A stretch of DNA of 64,000 bases, taken from Trichostrongylus colubriformis (taxonomy: Eukaryota > Nematoda > Chromadorea > Rhabditida > Trichostrongylidae). The notes under the pieces are model-generated. The model ran no database searches. It had not been told where the DNA came from and saw nothing but the letters and a program-made list of their open reading frames with translations. The position numbers and the translations under genes are program-made. Of the stretch, positions 34,904 to 46,831 are shown one piece after another (the first letter of the stretch is position 1; each line of letters begins with the position of its first letter). Location of the stretch: positions 38,811,282-38,875,281 of the forward strand of contig OZ022258.1 in the NCBI GenBank assembly GCA_963978905.1, read 5' to 3'.

Positions 34904-34954
34904 ACGTCATGGTTGGCAATCTCAAGATTTTTATCTTTTTGCATGGCCTCTCAG

Positions 34955-35107
34955 GCCGCCGTCAGACTTTGCGATTCTGCGATTTCGCGGCGTCGCGCTT
35001 CCGCACGCGATACTAAGACCTTGGGATTGTGCAATGTCGCAACGTCGCGTGCGAAAGTGTGACACCAAAAACTCTCAGAAACGCAAAATCGGAAAGTCTG
35101 ACGGCGG
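34955..35107. mobile_element. GGCCGCCGTCAGACTTTGCGATT MITE upstream of RAB3GAP1
   Basis: GCCGCCGTCAGACTTT at 34955 is mirrored by AAAGTCTGACGGCGGC ending at 35107. The interior is rich in GCGATT/AATCGC and TCGCG words. It ends 106 bp before the RAB3GAP1 start codon, so it lies in the probable promoter or 5' leader. The same terminus appears at 57962. Confidence 0.8.
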
Positions 35108-35213
35108 CTTCTTTCAAGCGTGTCGTTCTCGTTATACTTGCTTATTCTCTTCTTGTATGCTTCGCGTCAAGCAAAGTATAGCAGATATATGGACCTTTTA
35201 AGGAGTTTGTGAC

Positions 35214-38200
35214 ATGAGTACGAAGGATGACGAGGAAGACGTCTTCGAAATTGACGATTTCACCGTCATCACAGAGTTTGAGCATTTTGTAGTTGCTATC
35301 GAGGTACTCATTCAAGAATGGGCACTCGTTGGTGCAAGACCGCGCAAAAAATACCCTAAGGAAAGTTGGTCTACTCAATTACACTTTGAACCTTCATCTT
35401 GTAACTAGAGATTTGCTCATTACCCATTTTAGGGCTTCTTGAAGTCGTGTTCATGGCAGTTTAAGTCGGCAACGTTGAGTTTTGGTGAATCCAACAAGCT
35501 GAAAGCCACATATTGCTATCCTGATGTGGTGAGTGTTTCCCAGGCCCGTAGAGTGCCTTACATGATGCTATTAGAAGTTAAGGCTGATGACGTCGTCAAA
35601 GAGAAACCAAACTCCGAAAGTGATGAGCATCTCCCCGCGTTTGCTATCGATATGTCAGATGCCGAAGTTGATTTTGTTTACCATAGTAACATCACTTCAA
35701 TGGTGCGGTTAACATTTGTAAACGCTTCTTGAAAGTCACTTATGAAAATGTAACGTCGCTGCTTAGTTCGGTGTGGCCGAATATATACTGTTTGCTCCGG
35801 CTGATCAGATAGATGATGCGATAATGACAGAAGATCAGAAGAATGTAGTCATCAGTGCGTTTCGCGTTGCACAGCATAGCGTCGATTGGTGAGCACATTT
35901 AATTTTACCTGTTTTTCTTCAGCAAATTTGTTTTTGAGCGTCTGCTCAAAGATGGGGCTTGATGTCTTTCACTATCGTAGTTCACGTTTCAGCGAAGTTC
36001 CGATGTTCATTCAGTTTGGGCACATTGAAAGACAACTCTTTTTTGGAACGTCATGCAATAAATCCATTGTTGCGCACTACGGAGTAAGTTCACCTCTGCT
36101 GGCTCTACGGTTTAAGTTGTTTTTTTTTTGAAAGGACGATTTTGGCCCATTTGTATGATGGCGATTGAAGAGTAATGCGCGTAACGATAGTCGGTTTAGA
36201 ACAGACCATTCTCCTCTCTCGCATTATTCTTGTTGCAATAAGTGCGTTGAAGATAAAAGAGAAAGAGCTGAGAGTCTAAAGCAAATGTCAAGTTTTATTA
36301 TTCTACTTTCAGAGCTGCAGTTGGCTATACTGCTCGCGATTTCATGATGCTGCTACCCTGCATGTAAGACCGCGGTAATCGCGGGGTCTGATATTAGCCC
36401 GTTGGGATTGTTCTATCTCTCTAGTATTCAGTGACCTCTATTGATGGAACAGTTATATTTTGCAGTGAATGTGGTTCTAAAAGGATTGCTAATCGTCCGC
36501 TCTGCACTTATATTGAAAAAGCAAATGCTAGTGTTCATTAACCCTCAGACCCAACAAATTTTATTGACTTTAATACATCCTTTTTAGGGATCGCACTTGA
36601 GGAAAGGTCAGATGCGTCATATGCACTTAAGTGGATTACTAGATCTTTTCAAAGAGCATGTTGTAAGCTCTGTTATTCTATCATCATGATCATATCATTG
36701 CCTACGCAACTACATTTTATTCTAGAAATGTCCCCTTTCATTGCTCGAAACAGACGATATTCGCGTATCCGTACAGTTCGACTATACTATTAAGGTAAGG
36801 TCGTTTGGCAACACTATTTTGAGCCAAAAGGATTGATCACCGTGGTTCAGTTTGCTTCATTTCCTCCTGGAGAAATTGACGACTCAAATGAAACATTGGA
36901 CTGCTACAGTCTTCCTTTTGGTAGTCGAGACGAGCCGATCAGGTAAGCCAAGATGCTTCATGCGCTCATGCATTACTATACACCTTGTGTGCATGCGTAG
37001 CTGGTTGTCTAAATTTCTTCGTCTTTATGGTGTGCTCAGATCTACAGGCAGCTAAGCACGCTTCTTACACGAGAGTGTCGTCTTTTCAATCTCTGGAGCT
37101 ACTCAACATTGAGATCAAATTATTTTGCAGTTGATCTATTTCAGCGAATTCAATCTCATTGCATCTTGGCCAAACATGAAAGAAGAAATGATCAACGAAA
37201 ACGAGGTACAAAATTTGATTTCTGTACGTCTTTTTTGATATACCATCCGTTTCCAGTATCATAGCGATCTCGATCTTCTGAGCGCGTTCAATTGGTCCGG
37301 AGCTATCGATTTCCGCTATACGGAAGGATTACTAGGTTTGAAATTAAAGAAATTGCTGGTCATTGTATACGAGGGAATGTTTCTAGATTATGTGCTTATG
37401 CGTGTAATAGATCTGCATAGATCGAAAGTATCTTCGGAGAATGCATTCTCACTTCTGGATGTACGACAGTATCCAAGTCGGTATCTGTTAACCTTTTCTG
37501 TTGATTTATTTTCTTGCTTTTTTACAGGTAAACTGCTTTTGTACATTGCTTTTACTCCTTAACCACAAAAGGCGTTTGCCCATTGAGATTAATAGGGTCA
37601 TGTCAGTCAAGCATGGAATTGCAGAAAATCTTGGAGAAAATTTATTCTAGCGAGTGAATTCAAGGCCTCGACGATCTAACCCTGACTAATGCCGTTGCAA
37701 AGGGGTTGCCAGCTGTCAGCGCTGTAATCTAGTACAAAACATTGCTATTGTTTGACGACCATCTTCCGCCTTTTTTTAGAAGACGCATGGTTCCTTCAAG
37801 AACCTCTCAATGCTGGAAGATAGTTCAGGATTTTTGGGAATTTTCTCAAATATGACCACTCCATCTGACCCGAAGTACGATCCTCCCTTAAGGATTCTTC
37901 AATCCTTGCTTGACCATACCTCATAACACTGCATAACAGATCTGCGCTTCCATTCCCCGCTAATAATGGTTCGAAAGGTCGAACGACGAGTCACAGTTGA
38001 TGCAGAGTCTACGTTCACCGGTATTTTTTGCCGATGTATTTGCTGTCGGCTCCCAATTACTGTTAAGTCAGTCTGTTCGGAAAGGAAGGGAGAAGAATAT
38101 AAGATTTTCAAATCTAATCTAAGGTTATCGCCGCATTGCAGTGGTTCAGTAGGCGGTATATTGACAGCTCTAAGGGCGATATCGTGGTGCACAGCGCTTT

Positions 38201-41200
38201 CTATGTACGTACATTGCTGGAACAGGATGGAAATTTATATAAGTATAAAACAATCACGGAAAGGTTTATGGTATTTCTAGTTTTCAGAAGCGTTCGGGCA
38301 ACTCACTGATGGTGGTATCAAGAACATTCGCTTTGCTGGTGCTCCTAATACCTCCATAACGAACCCTGGTGGTTTACCCCTTGATGAAGTGTTGATGCCT
38401 ATTGCGAAGGTGAGTACTCGCATATCTGTTACGAACTTGTGTTTCGTAATCAAGCTGACTGTATAGATTTGTTTTAGTCGGTACTCAAACGCTGCATGGA
38501 TAGAGTATTCGAAGTGGCGGACTTTAGTGAAGAGGCAGACGTGAGTGGTAGCTTCAATCAACTTCTCAAGAGCACACCCGGCAGCGCTGTTAGGAGTAGT
38601 CCGGTAACTGCAAGATCGTTCACGTCTCAATTCCGCTCGAGACAAGCTCTTTTCAGGAGCCGCATGTTCCTCATCAGACATCTTCATACACTTCTGAATC
38701 AGAGATGTGTGACTCCGAACTTTCAAGCGTTTACGTGAGTATATTTCTAGGAAATTTACCCAATGTAATGTCCATGTCCGTCTTTATGAAACCTGCGCGT
38801 TTCTTGTATATATGGATGTGTTTATTTACTGTCGTAACTTGCTACGTTGCGTTCTCGGAGTTGAGCAAGCTCTCGGTGCTCGTGGAACCAAGCCCTCTGA
38901 ATAACGACGTTGTCAACGTCAGACGAAATAAAATTACACCCTAACAGGCCTGTACGGCAAAAAATAAACACAACCATTTACTCAATGTGTTATATATGCC
39001 AGACAGAGTATACATGTGCCATTTCTACCTGAGCACTTGTAGAATTGAAGAAATGAGTTCACCATTTGAAGGCTACGATTCGTCAAAACAAGTGGACTCC
39101 ACCTGATTCGGTGACCTTTCGTTTCGTGATGGCTTTTGCGAACGCTTCCGTCGACCATGTTTTTGGACCGTATGCCTTCGCTCAAGTGTGGCTCGAGTTT
39201 GTTGCACGGTTGCGCACCTATTATGACAAAACTAAAGATCTGCCGGGGTTCGTGAAGTTTTTATATGGTTTTTGGGTTTCATTTTTGGTCTCATACCAGA
39301 GTTTCCGGAGTGAGAAGCTGTGCACAATTTTGAGTGTATATCGGAAATATGGCGCGTTTCTCTTCGAGTTGATGCACGTTTCCTTCGTTGCGAAACAAAT
39401 TACAAGTCAGCATCGAAGGTTGTGTTAAATACGGAGAAGAACTGTCCACTCGTTGAACTGCTTCACTACCAATTACAAAAGCCATTCTATCTTTACCATT
39501 AAGTAGGAACCTCATTGAAGCCAGCTCGCAGAGTTGCATTTTGGTTGTGGGCGTGCAAACTTGAAGAGAGACACCCACGCTCTGACATTGCGCACGAAAT
39601 CATCATGATGTGAACATGATCATCTTTTCATTTTCTCTACGATATCCACTCACGATCACATTGATGGTTTCTTCATGCACTTTTCAGATTGGGCAATGTC
39701 ACGCAACCTAACCTATCCCATTGCTTGCTACATCAGAAGATCCAGATGCTTCAGTGCTGTATTTCTGCAAAGAGAAGAAGACATGAATTATACGACAACA
39801 CCAAAGATTTTGGCGGAGGTGTGTGGATTTTGGGCACATAACGTCCTACTATTATAATCGCTGTGTGTCGGTTGGTGTGTTTATGTGTAATTTGTGTGTT
39901 TGGCCGGAAATTCAACCTCTGAATTAGCTGCCCCTCTGAAAGTTGTGGCTTTCTTCAGCGGTGTAATATGCAGTAGTAAATGATTAGATTGTCGGCACAT
40001 GATAGCTGAAAGGCAGCATTAGGGCAAAGTCGGACGAAAAGTAAAAGAAATAGTGCATATGAAAGTCGAGATGCCTAGTTACAGGATAGTGGAGAAAAAA
40101 CGGATGGAAATGGTCAAAAACCCGAGAAATAGGACCCCTTCTCACCGTTGATTCTCGACGAGGACGACCTGTCCGTCAAAAGGGGAGTAGTCTGATCTAG
40201 TTTTCCATTGACATGTTGCCAAGTAAACTCAGGGGAATGTTTGGAAATACGACAACATCTATTTTTTTGAGTGAGTTTCAAGCTAAAACTGCGAAAGCGC
40301 GCCGCAAAACCTCCGATCCTGCCCCATCTCCTTGGCCGCTTCCACGGAATTACGTCATCGGAGGCGGGACCGCTGTGTCCAAGAGACGGAACCGCTGCAT
40401 GATTGCGGCGTTTTGCAGGGTTTCTACAGCTTGGAGGGGCGCTTTTTCACCGGGATTTCGCCACAGAGAGCCTTCTTAGGCCCTGGATTACCATGTAAGT
40501 GACTTCTTGTAGGGATTTCTCCATGACCGCATTACCCCTAATGATGTCTTTAAGTACTAAATGCTCAGCAAGTGAATAACTTTACCGATATTAAGGCAGC
40601 GTTCATAGTTTTGGAATTTGCGGAAAACGGTATTATACATATCGATTTCCATGCTATGAAGAGTCGAGAGGATCAGAGAAAGAAGTGAGTGGAAAGTGCG
40701 GAGTTGTGGAAATGCAAAGTTGTAGAATTTGCGGAATTCTGGAATTAACGGAAAGCGATATGAAACGTACTGATTTCTATGCTACGAAGAGGCAGGAAGT
40801 GTCATCATTTCTGCAAATTCCACAATTCTGCATTTCCACGAATTCCACGATTCCGCATTAACACAATTCTTCCGATCAATACATGCTTATTCTTCTTTCC
40901 ACAGTTCAACAAACTCCCAATCCTCCCGATCGATACCTATCTAATCTTTTTCCCCGAATTCTGCAATTCCGCAAATTCCAAAACTATGAACGCTGTCCAA
41001 GAGAAGGGATGTCCTGACAACTGAACTACGTGGAATTCCAAGCAGTGATAGGTATTTGCAGAGAACCAGTTCGGCTAGCGCTCAGTGCTCCAATTAATAA
41101 GCTCCCAGCCACTTCTTTTTTGGCCGATCTCTCCAGACCTATTCCTAACTTACCACAGTGTGGAAATGTGCGATATGTACTTCATCGAAATCGTTTGATC

Positions 41201-43718
41201 GGTATCGACCATTTCCCCATTACCCAATTCTATAATATTGTGTTATTGACGCAGTACTGTGACAGCCCAACTGGTTAAGTAAATGAGGCTCCTACGCTGC
41301 AACCCTTTTAAACTGAATAATGCATTCCACTTTTGTTCAAAATCGTAATGACATCTTTCAAATGGAATTTGGCCTACACATGAAGCGGGTGTCTAGCTAA
41401 TCCACAATGTGTTATCGTGTAGTAAAACATCTAGACTCCAAGGTCAGCAGGGTTACTTGTTGTAAGAGGGCCTTCTTATCTCTGATCATTCCAAGGTTTG
41501 TGCATGTGCCACTAGCGACCATTTCCGTTGCCACTACTAGGGTAAATATAAGATGTAGAGTTCTTGGAAGAAGGTGCATTTTTCGTTGGAATGAGAAGTG
41601 GAGTGTTTGGTTAGCTTTTTTGAGAAATCCTCGAAATAGAATTTTTCACAGACTTTGGATCCGTCAGCTGATCTTTGAAAAAGGTCGGTTGGAATGCATA
41701 TTTGTACTGTGTGCTAGGCAATACTACAAAATATGTTTCTTCAAGTATACTAATCAACAGCACCATGGTGTAAAATATTTGCATCCGTTTTAGAAGAATT
41801 TTTCGACGCTCAGTCTGACCAGTCTGATACCTCAAGCAACGGCTCAAGGAAAAGCTTAGCAGTTGGTACTTCCAGTATCGTCAAGTCATCATCGGTAAAC
41901 CTTTTTATCTTATTTCTCTTACGACTTCTTTATGCGTACTTGAATTCCATGCTTTCCATGTAATTTTGTAATCAGGAACCAGTTGGGCGTCTTCATCCCT
42001 TTGGTGAAATGCGGCTGCTTAAACACGAAGACACCCCGCTCTATGTTCCAGTCACGCAGGTGGGATCCTCATAAGCCTAAACTTATCTTTCAGCCACCGC
42101 ATAACGCGCATGTTAGTAGTGGTTCAGGATCGCAGTCCTATGACAGAAGACATGGTTGATGAATATACAAACTATCTCTCATCGTTGGATGACGGAGAAG
42201 CGAGAGTTAAGGCACAGCTGGACGTTTTATGCAGTGACATGCAAGCCTTCAAGGTATTCTTCGATGGCCGAGTCATAGGGGAGTTGTTGTCTTATACTCT
42301 GTGATGTAGGCTGCCAATCCAAAATGTTGCTTGGAGGATTTCATCCGATGGCACTCACCAAAAGATTGGCTAGATGAAGAAGGTTTGTGAGTTGAAATTC
42401 GCTGTATTGTTGTTGTGAGGATATGTGTTCAAGAGTGTCTATCGGAGAGGATGCAGCTTCCTGACAATACTTGGGTAAAATGTTGGAATGAAGCTATGCC
42501 GATCCCTGTTATAAATCAGGCGCGGTTGTTCAATGAATCGAAGATAGCTGAGGAGGTAAGCGATGCTTGCTATGAGTACAGCTACGATTTCCTGTCTGAT
42601 ATTTCAACCCTTATGAGTTCTCGAGACGCTTTCGTAACAGATTCTGTCTCTGTTGGAGAATGCAACTGTTCAACAGATGGTGGATTTTGTGCGGCCAGTC
42701 TTGTTTGTTGCTGCTGTCCTACAAATAATTGAAAAAGGTCAGTTATCCTTCAAACCCCTAAATAGAGCTGTTATTTATTTGATGCCATTTAGGTAAGTGC
42801 ATGAGGGACCTTCTTAACAAACAGCTATTGCTTGATTCAGTATATCGTGCAAATCGAAGTGGATCGCGGTATATCAGTATTTCTTCTTTCACTGATTCCT
42901 TTCAGTGGTTGTCTGCTGTTGCTTTTGAGTATTTGTTTTCAGAGACGATTATGTGGAAGCTTTGAAGCATATAAAGGCTGCGGAACTTTTTGTATCCCAG
43001 TATTCGAGTCTGTATAGCAAGTTACGACTTTCTGAGGTATGTTGAAGTTGGATAGCGATGAAGACTCTTGCTGGAAAAAATGCAGACTGCTTTGACATAT
43101 TTAATATTTTCAGAACAGCGGTAGCTTGATAGAACCACCAAGTGAAAACGACCTCTTCAGCTTCATTACATCTTTAATTGAAGATGCTTCATCCAAGAGG
43201 TATGTGCTTCATTACAGTTAATCTTCATCCTTTCTTGAACATTTCTTGCAATGTCTATGTGATTCTCTACCTTAAGGGAATCCAATGAGCGCAATGTTAT
43301 CTCTCGAGGCGTCCCAATTTTTGGTCTGTTCATTTCTTATTTTGCATTACAGTTTATCGTTTTTTAACATTACTCGTTAGGTGCTTCTGATGGGCCTGTT
43401 GGAAATGCTGTTCGGATCATGCTGGAACGAAGTGATGTCACGGGTGGCAAACTACCCGCTCCCGCAAGGTAAGAAGTATTCTCAGAGTTACTTTGTTGAT
43501 TAGCCCAAGTTTATTTCAATCAATGAAAATTTGAAATGATGGTTTGAAGTATCTCAACTGAAGTCCCTGCTTATTTCAGAAGGCAGTATATTATACGATG
43601 GTCTGTACCGCGACCATCAGCGCATAGTCGAATGGTACCTCAACGCTTGTTCGCTTCGATTGAACAAGAAGAGTTTCGATTATGTGGCGCTTTTGCTGAA
43701 GACACTGTGTATATATGA
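35214..43718 (+). CDS. RAB3GAP1: Rab3 GTPase-activating protein catalytic subunit
   Basis: Exons: 35214-35327, 35433-35702, 35767-35888, 35993-36083, 36313-36363, 36425-36532, 36588-36662, 36726-36794, 36851-36942, 37145-37205, 37257-37335, 37596-37714 (in-frame TGA, see findings), 37780-(end unresolved), 38288-38409, 38478-38540, 38657-38734, 39072-39247, 39688-39818, 41794-41894, 41976-42059, 42128-42253, 42310-42382, 42434-42555, 42641-42737, 42793-42868, 42943-43036, 43114-43199, 43277-43323, 43381-43468, 43580-43718. Matches run end to end: FEIDDFTVITEFEHF, HLRKGQMRHMHLSGLLDLF, SHCLLHQKIQMLQCC, RLHPFGEMRLLKHEDTPLYV, MTEDMVDEYTNYLSSL, CCLEDFIRWHSPKDW and the C-terminal RWSVPRP..PQRLFAS..EEFRLCGAFAEDT. 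With the RAB3GAP2 partner it inactivates Rab3 at synapses and activates Rab18. Weak borders: the 35327 and 35702 donors and everything between 37336 and 38287. Confidence 0.93.
39930..41280. repeat. Diverged dispersed repeat in a RAB3GAP1 intron
   Basis: Blocks at about 39950 (TTCTTCAGCGGTGTAATATG), 41045 (GATAGGTATTTGCAGAGA, then GGCTAGCGCTCAG) and 41205-41275 (TATCGACCATTTCCCCATTA, then GTGACAGCCCAACTGGT) recur in the same order at 49330-49665 in a NOVA intron. A separate MITE (40595-40998) sits inside this copy. Confidence 0.65.
40595..40998. mobile_element. GGCAGCGTTCATAGTTTTGG MITE
   Basis: Termini GGCAGCGTTCATAGTTTTGG and CCAAAACTATGAACGCTGTCC bound 404 bp with long inverted arms rich in GGAATT/AATTCC words. 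It is nested in the 39930-41280 repeat and absent from the copy at 49330. No unambiguous target duplication is seen. Confidence 0.8.
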
Positions 43719-45826
43719 GCAGAGTTCCTGTAAATAGACAGCGTAACTGATTCGATGTGCGAACGTCATGGTTTTTATCAATGTTCCAGTTGCCAAACTT
43801 CTCTTGAGGCTGACGTTGTTATGATAAGAACTTTGTTTCTGTGCTTGTTGTAAACTTTTCGGGTGAGTCGGTTTTGAGTCGGTGAAGATGTTTCTGGGTG
43901 TCTATATGTATAGATGTGTTCTGCTATGTCCTTGTTTATATACATAGATCATTCCTACACTCATGATGAGTAAACCTTTATCGGAAATATAATCCACCCA
44001 TTGACCGTCGTGTTTAAGACAAGCTATGGATATATAGGGTAGGGTGGCTGACGAATAACGTACAACAAGTGTTCCATAGGTTAGGTCAGCAGTGCTACGT
44101 GCCTGCCAAATCACTATGAAAAAGTCGTGAAGAGGCGCGTTTTTTCGTTTCTTCACAAGATGACCTGTGTTGTGATCATAATTATCGAATTCGAAAGATA
44201 GGCGTAATCACTGTATTGTAATCTTGTAATCACTTTTGCAATGGTATTGTAGGTAGCAGAATAAATTGGCTAAATAATTTGCATCTACACGAGAAATGGT
44301 GAGTTGAGCCATGATGCTAAATATTTTCGAGAAGCAGCATCTTAGATGCAGCGCTCTTTTGTTGTTGAATATATGGTTGAAGAGAGAGACATATAAAAAA
44401 TCAAAGAAGAAGTGTCGATGGTCGAAACGCATATGGAAAAACCTTATATCCGTCCTTATCAGTTGCCATCCCTTTTGGTCCCTCACCATTGATGTCCCTT
44501 ACCACACCCATATCACTTTAAAAATTCCGAGTCCCAGCTTTGCTGCGACCCAAATATGAATCTCCCGTCAAACACACACAGACACATTTAGCCGATTATA
44601 TATAGTAGGATATTACTGACGTGGTACCACGTGGCAAAGCCAAAAATTCTAAATCGCGAATAATTTGATACGTCCATCTGCCGAAAATCTCTTCTAGTCG
44701 GGTATGAACGCAGTTTTAGGCCGCTTCAAGTAGAAGATATGTATGTATCGAGAAGATGAGCGCATCCGCGATTTGAGATTCTCCGAGGATCGGCGCATCC
44801 ACGATTTTGACTATTTTCCATTATGCAGATAGGGTGACGTGGTGGTAGGCTGCATTGCCAGGAAACCCAAATCGCCAATGCGCCGCTCCGTCTAAAATCC
44901 TAGAACGTTGACTATGAGCGCAGCCGTATCCCGCACTATACCTTGACATATCCCTCCTCCTGCTCCAGAGCTCTAGCAGAACATTACCCCACATTTCTAC
45001 GTATGGGGTGAAGCACGAAAGTGAGCGCCCTATCCCCATACTGTAGCGCAGCAAGATGACTCATTGTCCAGCTCTTTCTATTCACTTCACCTTACAGTGC
45101 TGTCACACCCCGAAGAACAGCACTAGAAAATTGGTACTGGAACATCAAAAATCACTCAAACCTGGTTTGATTCTGATTTTCATTCTATTGATCTGAATTA
45201 AACGATTATGGTGAAAGAACTGGAAACTTAAAAAATCCTTGATAGCGTGAAATGTTGTGAGCTTTTGGAATTGATTCCGTTCTCTGCTTTCACAAAAAAC
45301 TCCTTGCATTTTACTCTACTTGATTTTGATACTTTTTGAGCAGTCTCCACTTGCTGTAGTGAGGTCAAGTTGACCCAGGGCCTTATGCCATGCTCTTTCG
45401 TTCGGGCAGTATGCGTAGCAGTTAGCAGTATGAATACGATAGTTTGTCGTATAGGAGACGCGGCATCGCGGAATCATAGGGTCGCGAAGTCGCGTGCGAA
45501 AATTCGCATCGGAAGAATGCAAGATCGCAGGGCTGAGGTTATACTGTTACAGGATCACATAATCGCAGAATCTTGTGTCGCGTGAGCATGCTATTGTCGC
45601 GGGTTCTTTACCGCTCTGGAGTGGGAATGGAAATGACGCGCTCTAGTGGGATTGCGCAGGACGGCACTTGCGATTATGCATTTTGAAATTTTGCGATCGT
45701 ACGATCCGCACGGTACAACCTCAGCCTGAAGCATCCTCGACGGGGGTCGTGTCATGGGTTGTAGGGTGACCATGGTGGGATCCTACTTTTCAAAGATTTC
45801 ATACAAAAATGCTCGACATCCACGCA
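43719..45826. other. Intergenic region downstream of RAB3GAP1
   Basis: I see no gene here. AATAAA at 44259 is far from the RAB3GAP1 stop. A GCG/CGC-rich block at 45445-45560 (GTCGCGAAGTCGCGTGCGAA) resembles the interior of the 34955 MITE. Confidence 0.5.
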
Positions 45827-45834
45827 CCATTGAG

Positions 45835-45955
45835 GGTGCTATCACAATGAGGGGGGGGGGGCATCCTAAAAAAGAGGTCTGTTCCCCCCCTGGGCTTTGG
45901 TAAAAATAACGTTCATAGTGAGATGCCCCCCCCCCTTCCCCATTGCGATAGCACC
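45835..45955. mobile_element. GGTGCTATCACAATGAG + G-tract MITE, short copy
   Basis: GGTGCTATCACAATGAGGGG at 45835 and CCCCATTGCGATAGCACC ending at 45955, each next to a G- or C-run. Outer bases GAG/CTC extend the inverted repeat. This is a 121 bp internal-deletion version of the 32385 element. Confidence 0.8.
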
Positions 45956-46185
45956 CTCTTAAAAAGAACATATGACCGTTGAGGAAATTTGACGTCGGAT
46001 ATGAGGAAACCATGTTTGGAGAGGACTTCATAAGGTTTTCGTGCTCTAATGTCACCGCACATCCGACGCGAGCGGTGGCGCCACTTCCACTTGCGATCCA
46101 TACTGCGTGCCTTCCTTCACCTCGTCGAAGCTGTTGTTCTAATGGATCTCTTCGACGTTATTCACTGCATTCTATTTCTTTCTTC

Positions 46186-46414
46186 GGGTCAAATAAAGTC
46201 GGGGGGGGGGGGGATACGCAATTTTGCGTCGACGTTCCACCCACGTCAAAGCTTCTTTCCCTCCCTAGGCTTAGGCTAAAGCAGATGAGACCTATGCTTT
46301 GACATATGCTTTTTTGTGGAAGGAGGAGATATCAATATTAGCCTAAGCCTAGGGAAGGAAAGGAGTTCCGACGTCGACGCAAAGTTGTGTCTCCCTCCCG
46401 ACTTTATTTGACCC
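46186..46414. mobile_element. GGGTCAAATAAAGTC hAT-like MITE, copy 2
   Basis: Same termini and interior as 31825-32048. Exact 8-bp flanking duplication CTTTCTTC at 46178-46185 and 46415-46422, with a different target sequence from copy 1, showing independent insertion. Confidence 0.9.
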
Positions 46415-46496
46415 CTTTCTTCTTTGAGGGGATCAGTCAACACTTTGAGGCACTATGTCAGAATTCCCGTTGTGTCTCCCAAGCCGACTTTTTTCG

Positions 46497-46711
46497 TGCT
46501 AATGTAGTTGGGACCACTCTTCTGAGCTCGCCGTCCGGCGCTATTCTTGATTACGTTTTTATCCTAAGCCTTAGTTTAGAGGGAAGCCCCTACACCCCTC
46601 AAGTAAGGCTTAGGTAAAATTATACACTCGAGTATACAAATGTTGATAGTAGGGCGGTTTCGAGTAAGGAAGGGCAGCGCGACAATGAGAAGCCCTCCCA
46701 ACTACGGTAGA
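46497..46711. mobile_element. GTGCTAATGTAGTTGGG MITE, eroded
   Basis: GTGCTAATGTAGTTGGGA at 46497 is mirrored imperfectly by TCCCAACTACGGTAGAACC ending near 46711. CCTAAGCCTTAGTTTAGAGG and AAGGCTTAGG form the centre. It ends about 120 bp before the NOVA start and is related to the 34325 element. Confidence 0.6.
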
Positions 46712-46831
46712 ACCCACTTTTTTGCTGGAGGCTTTGCGAACGTATTGTTGCCTGCTGTCGTCTTGATCAGTGTCGGTTTCAGCCACGTTTTCCTCACATT
46801 CTTCTGTTCTATTTTCAGAGAACAGCTAGAA

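Noticed and set aside
35529..35543. A GTGAGT...CCCAG intron inside RAB3GAP1
   Set aside because: It would be 15 bases long, too short to splice. The frame is open through it.
38862..38944. Peptide VEPSPLNNDVVN, very like human RAB3GAP1 VEESPLNNDVLN
   Set aside because: It lies in the intron 38735-39071. Exons 38657-38734 and 39072-39247 join cleanly in phase without it, and the worm PLDEVL block at 38288-38409 already fills this position. It is treated as coincidence.
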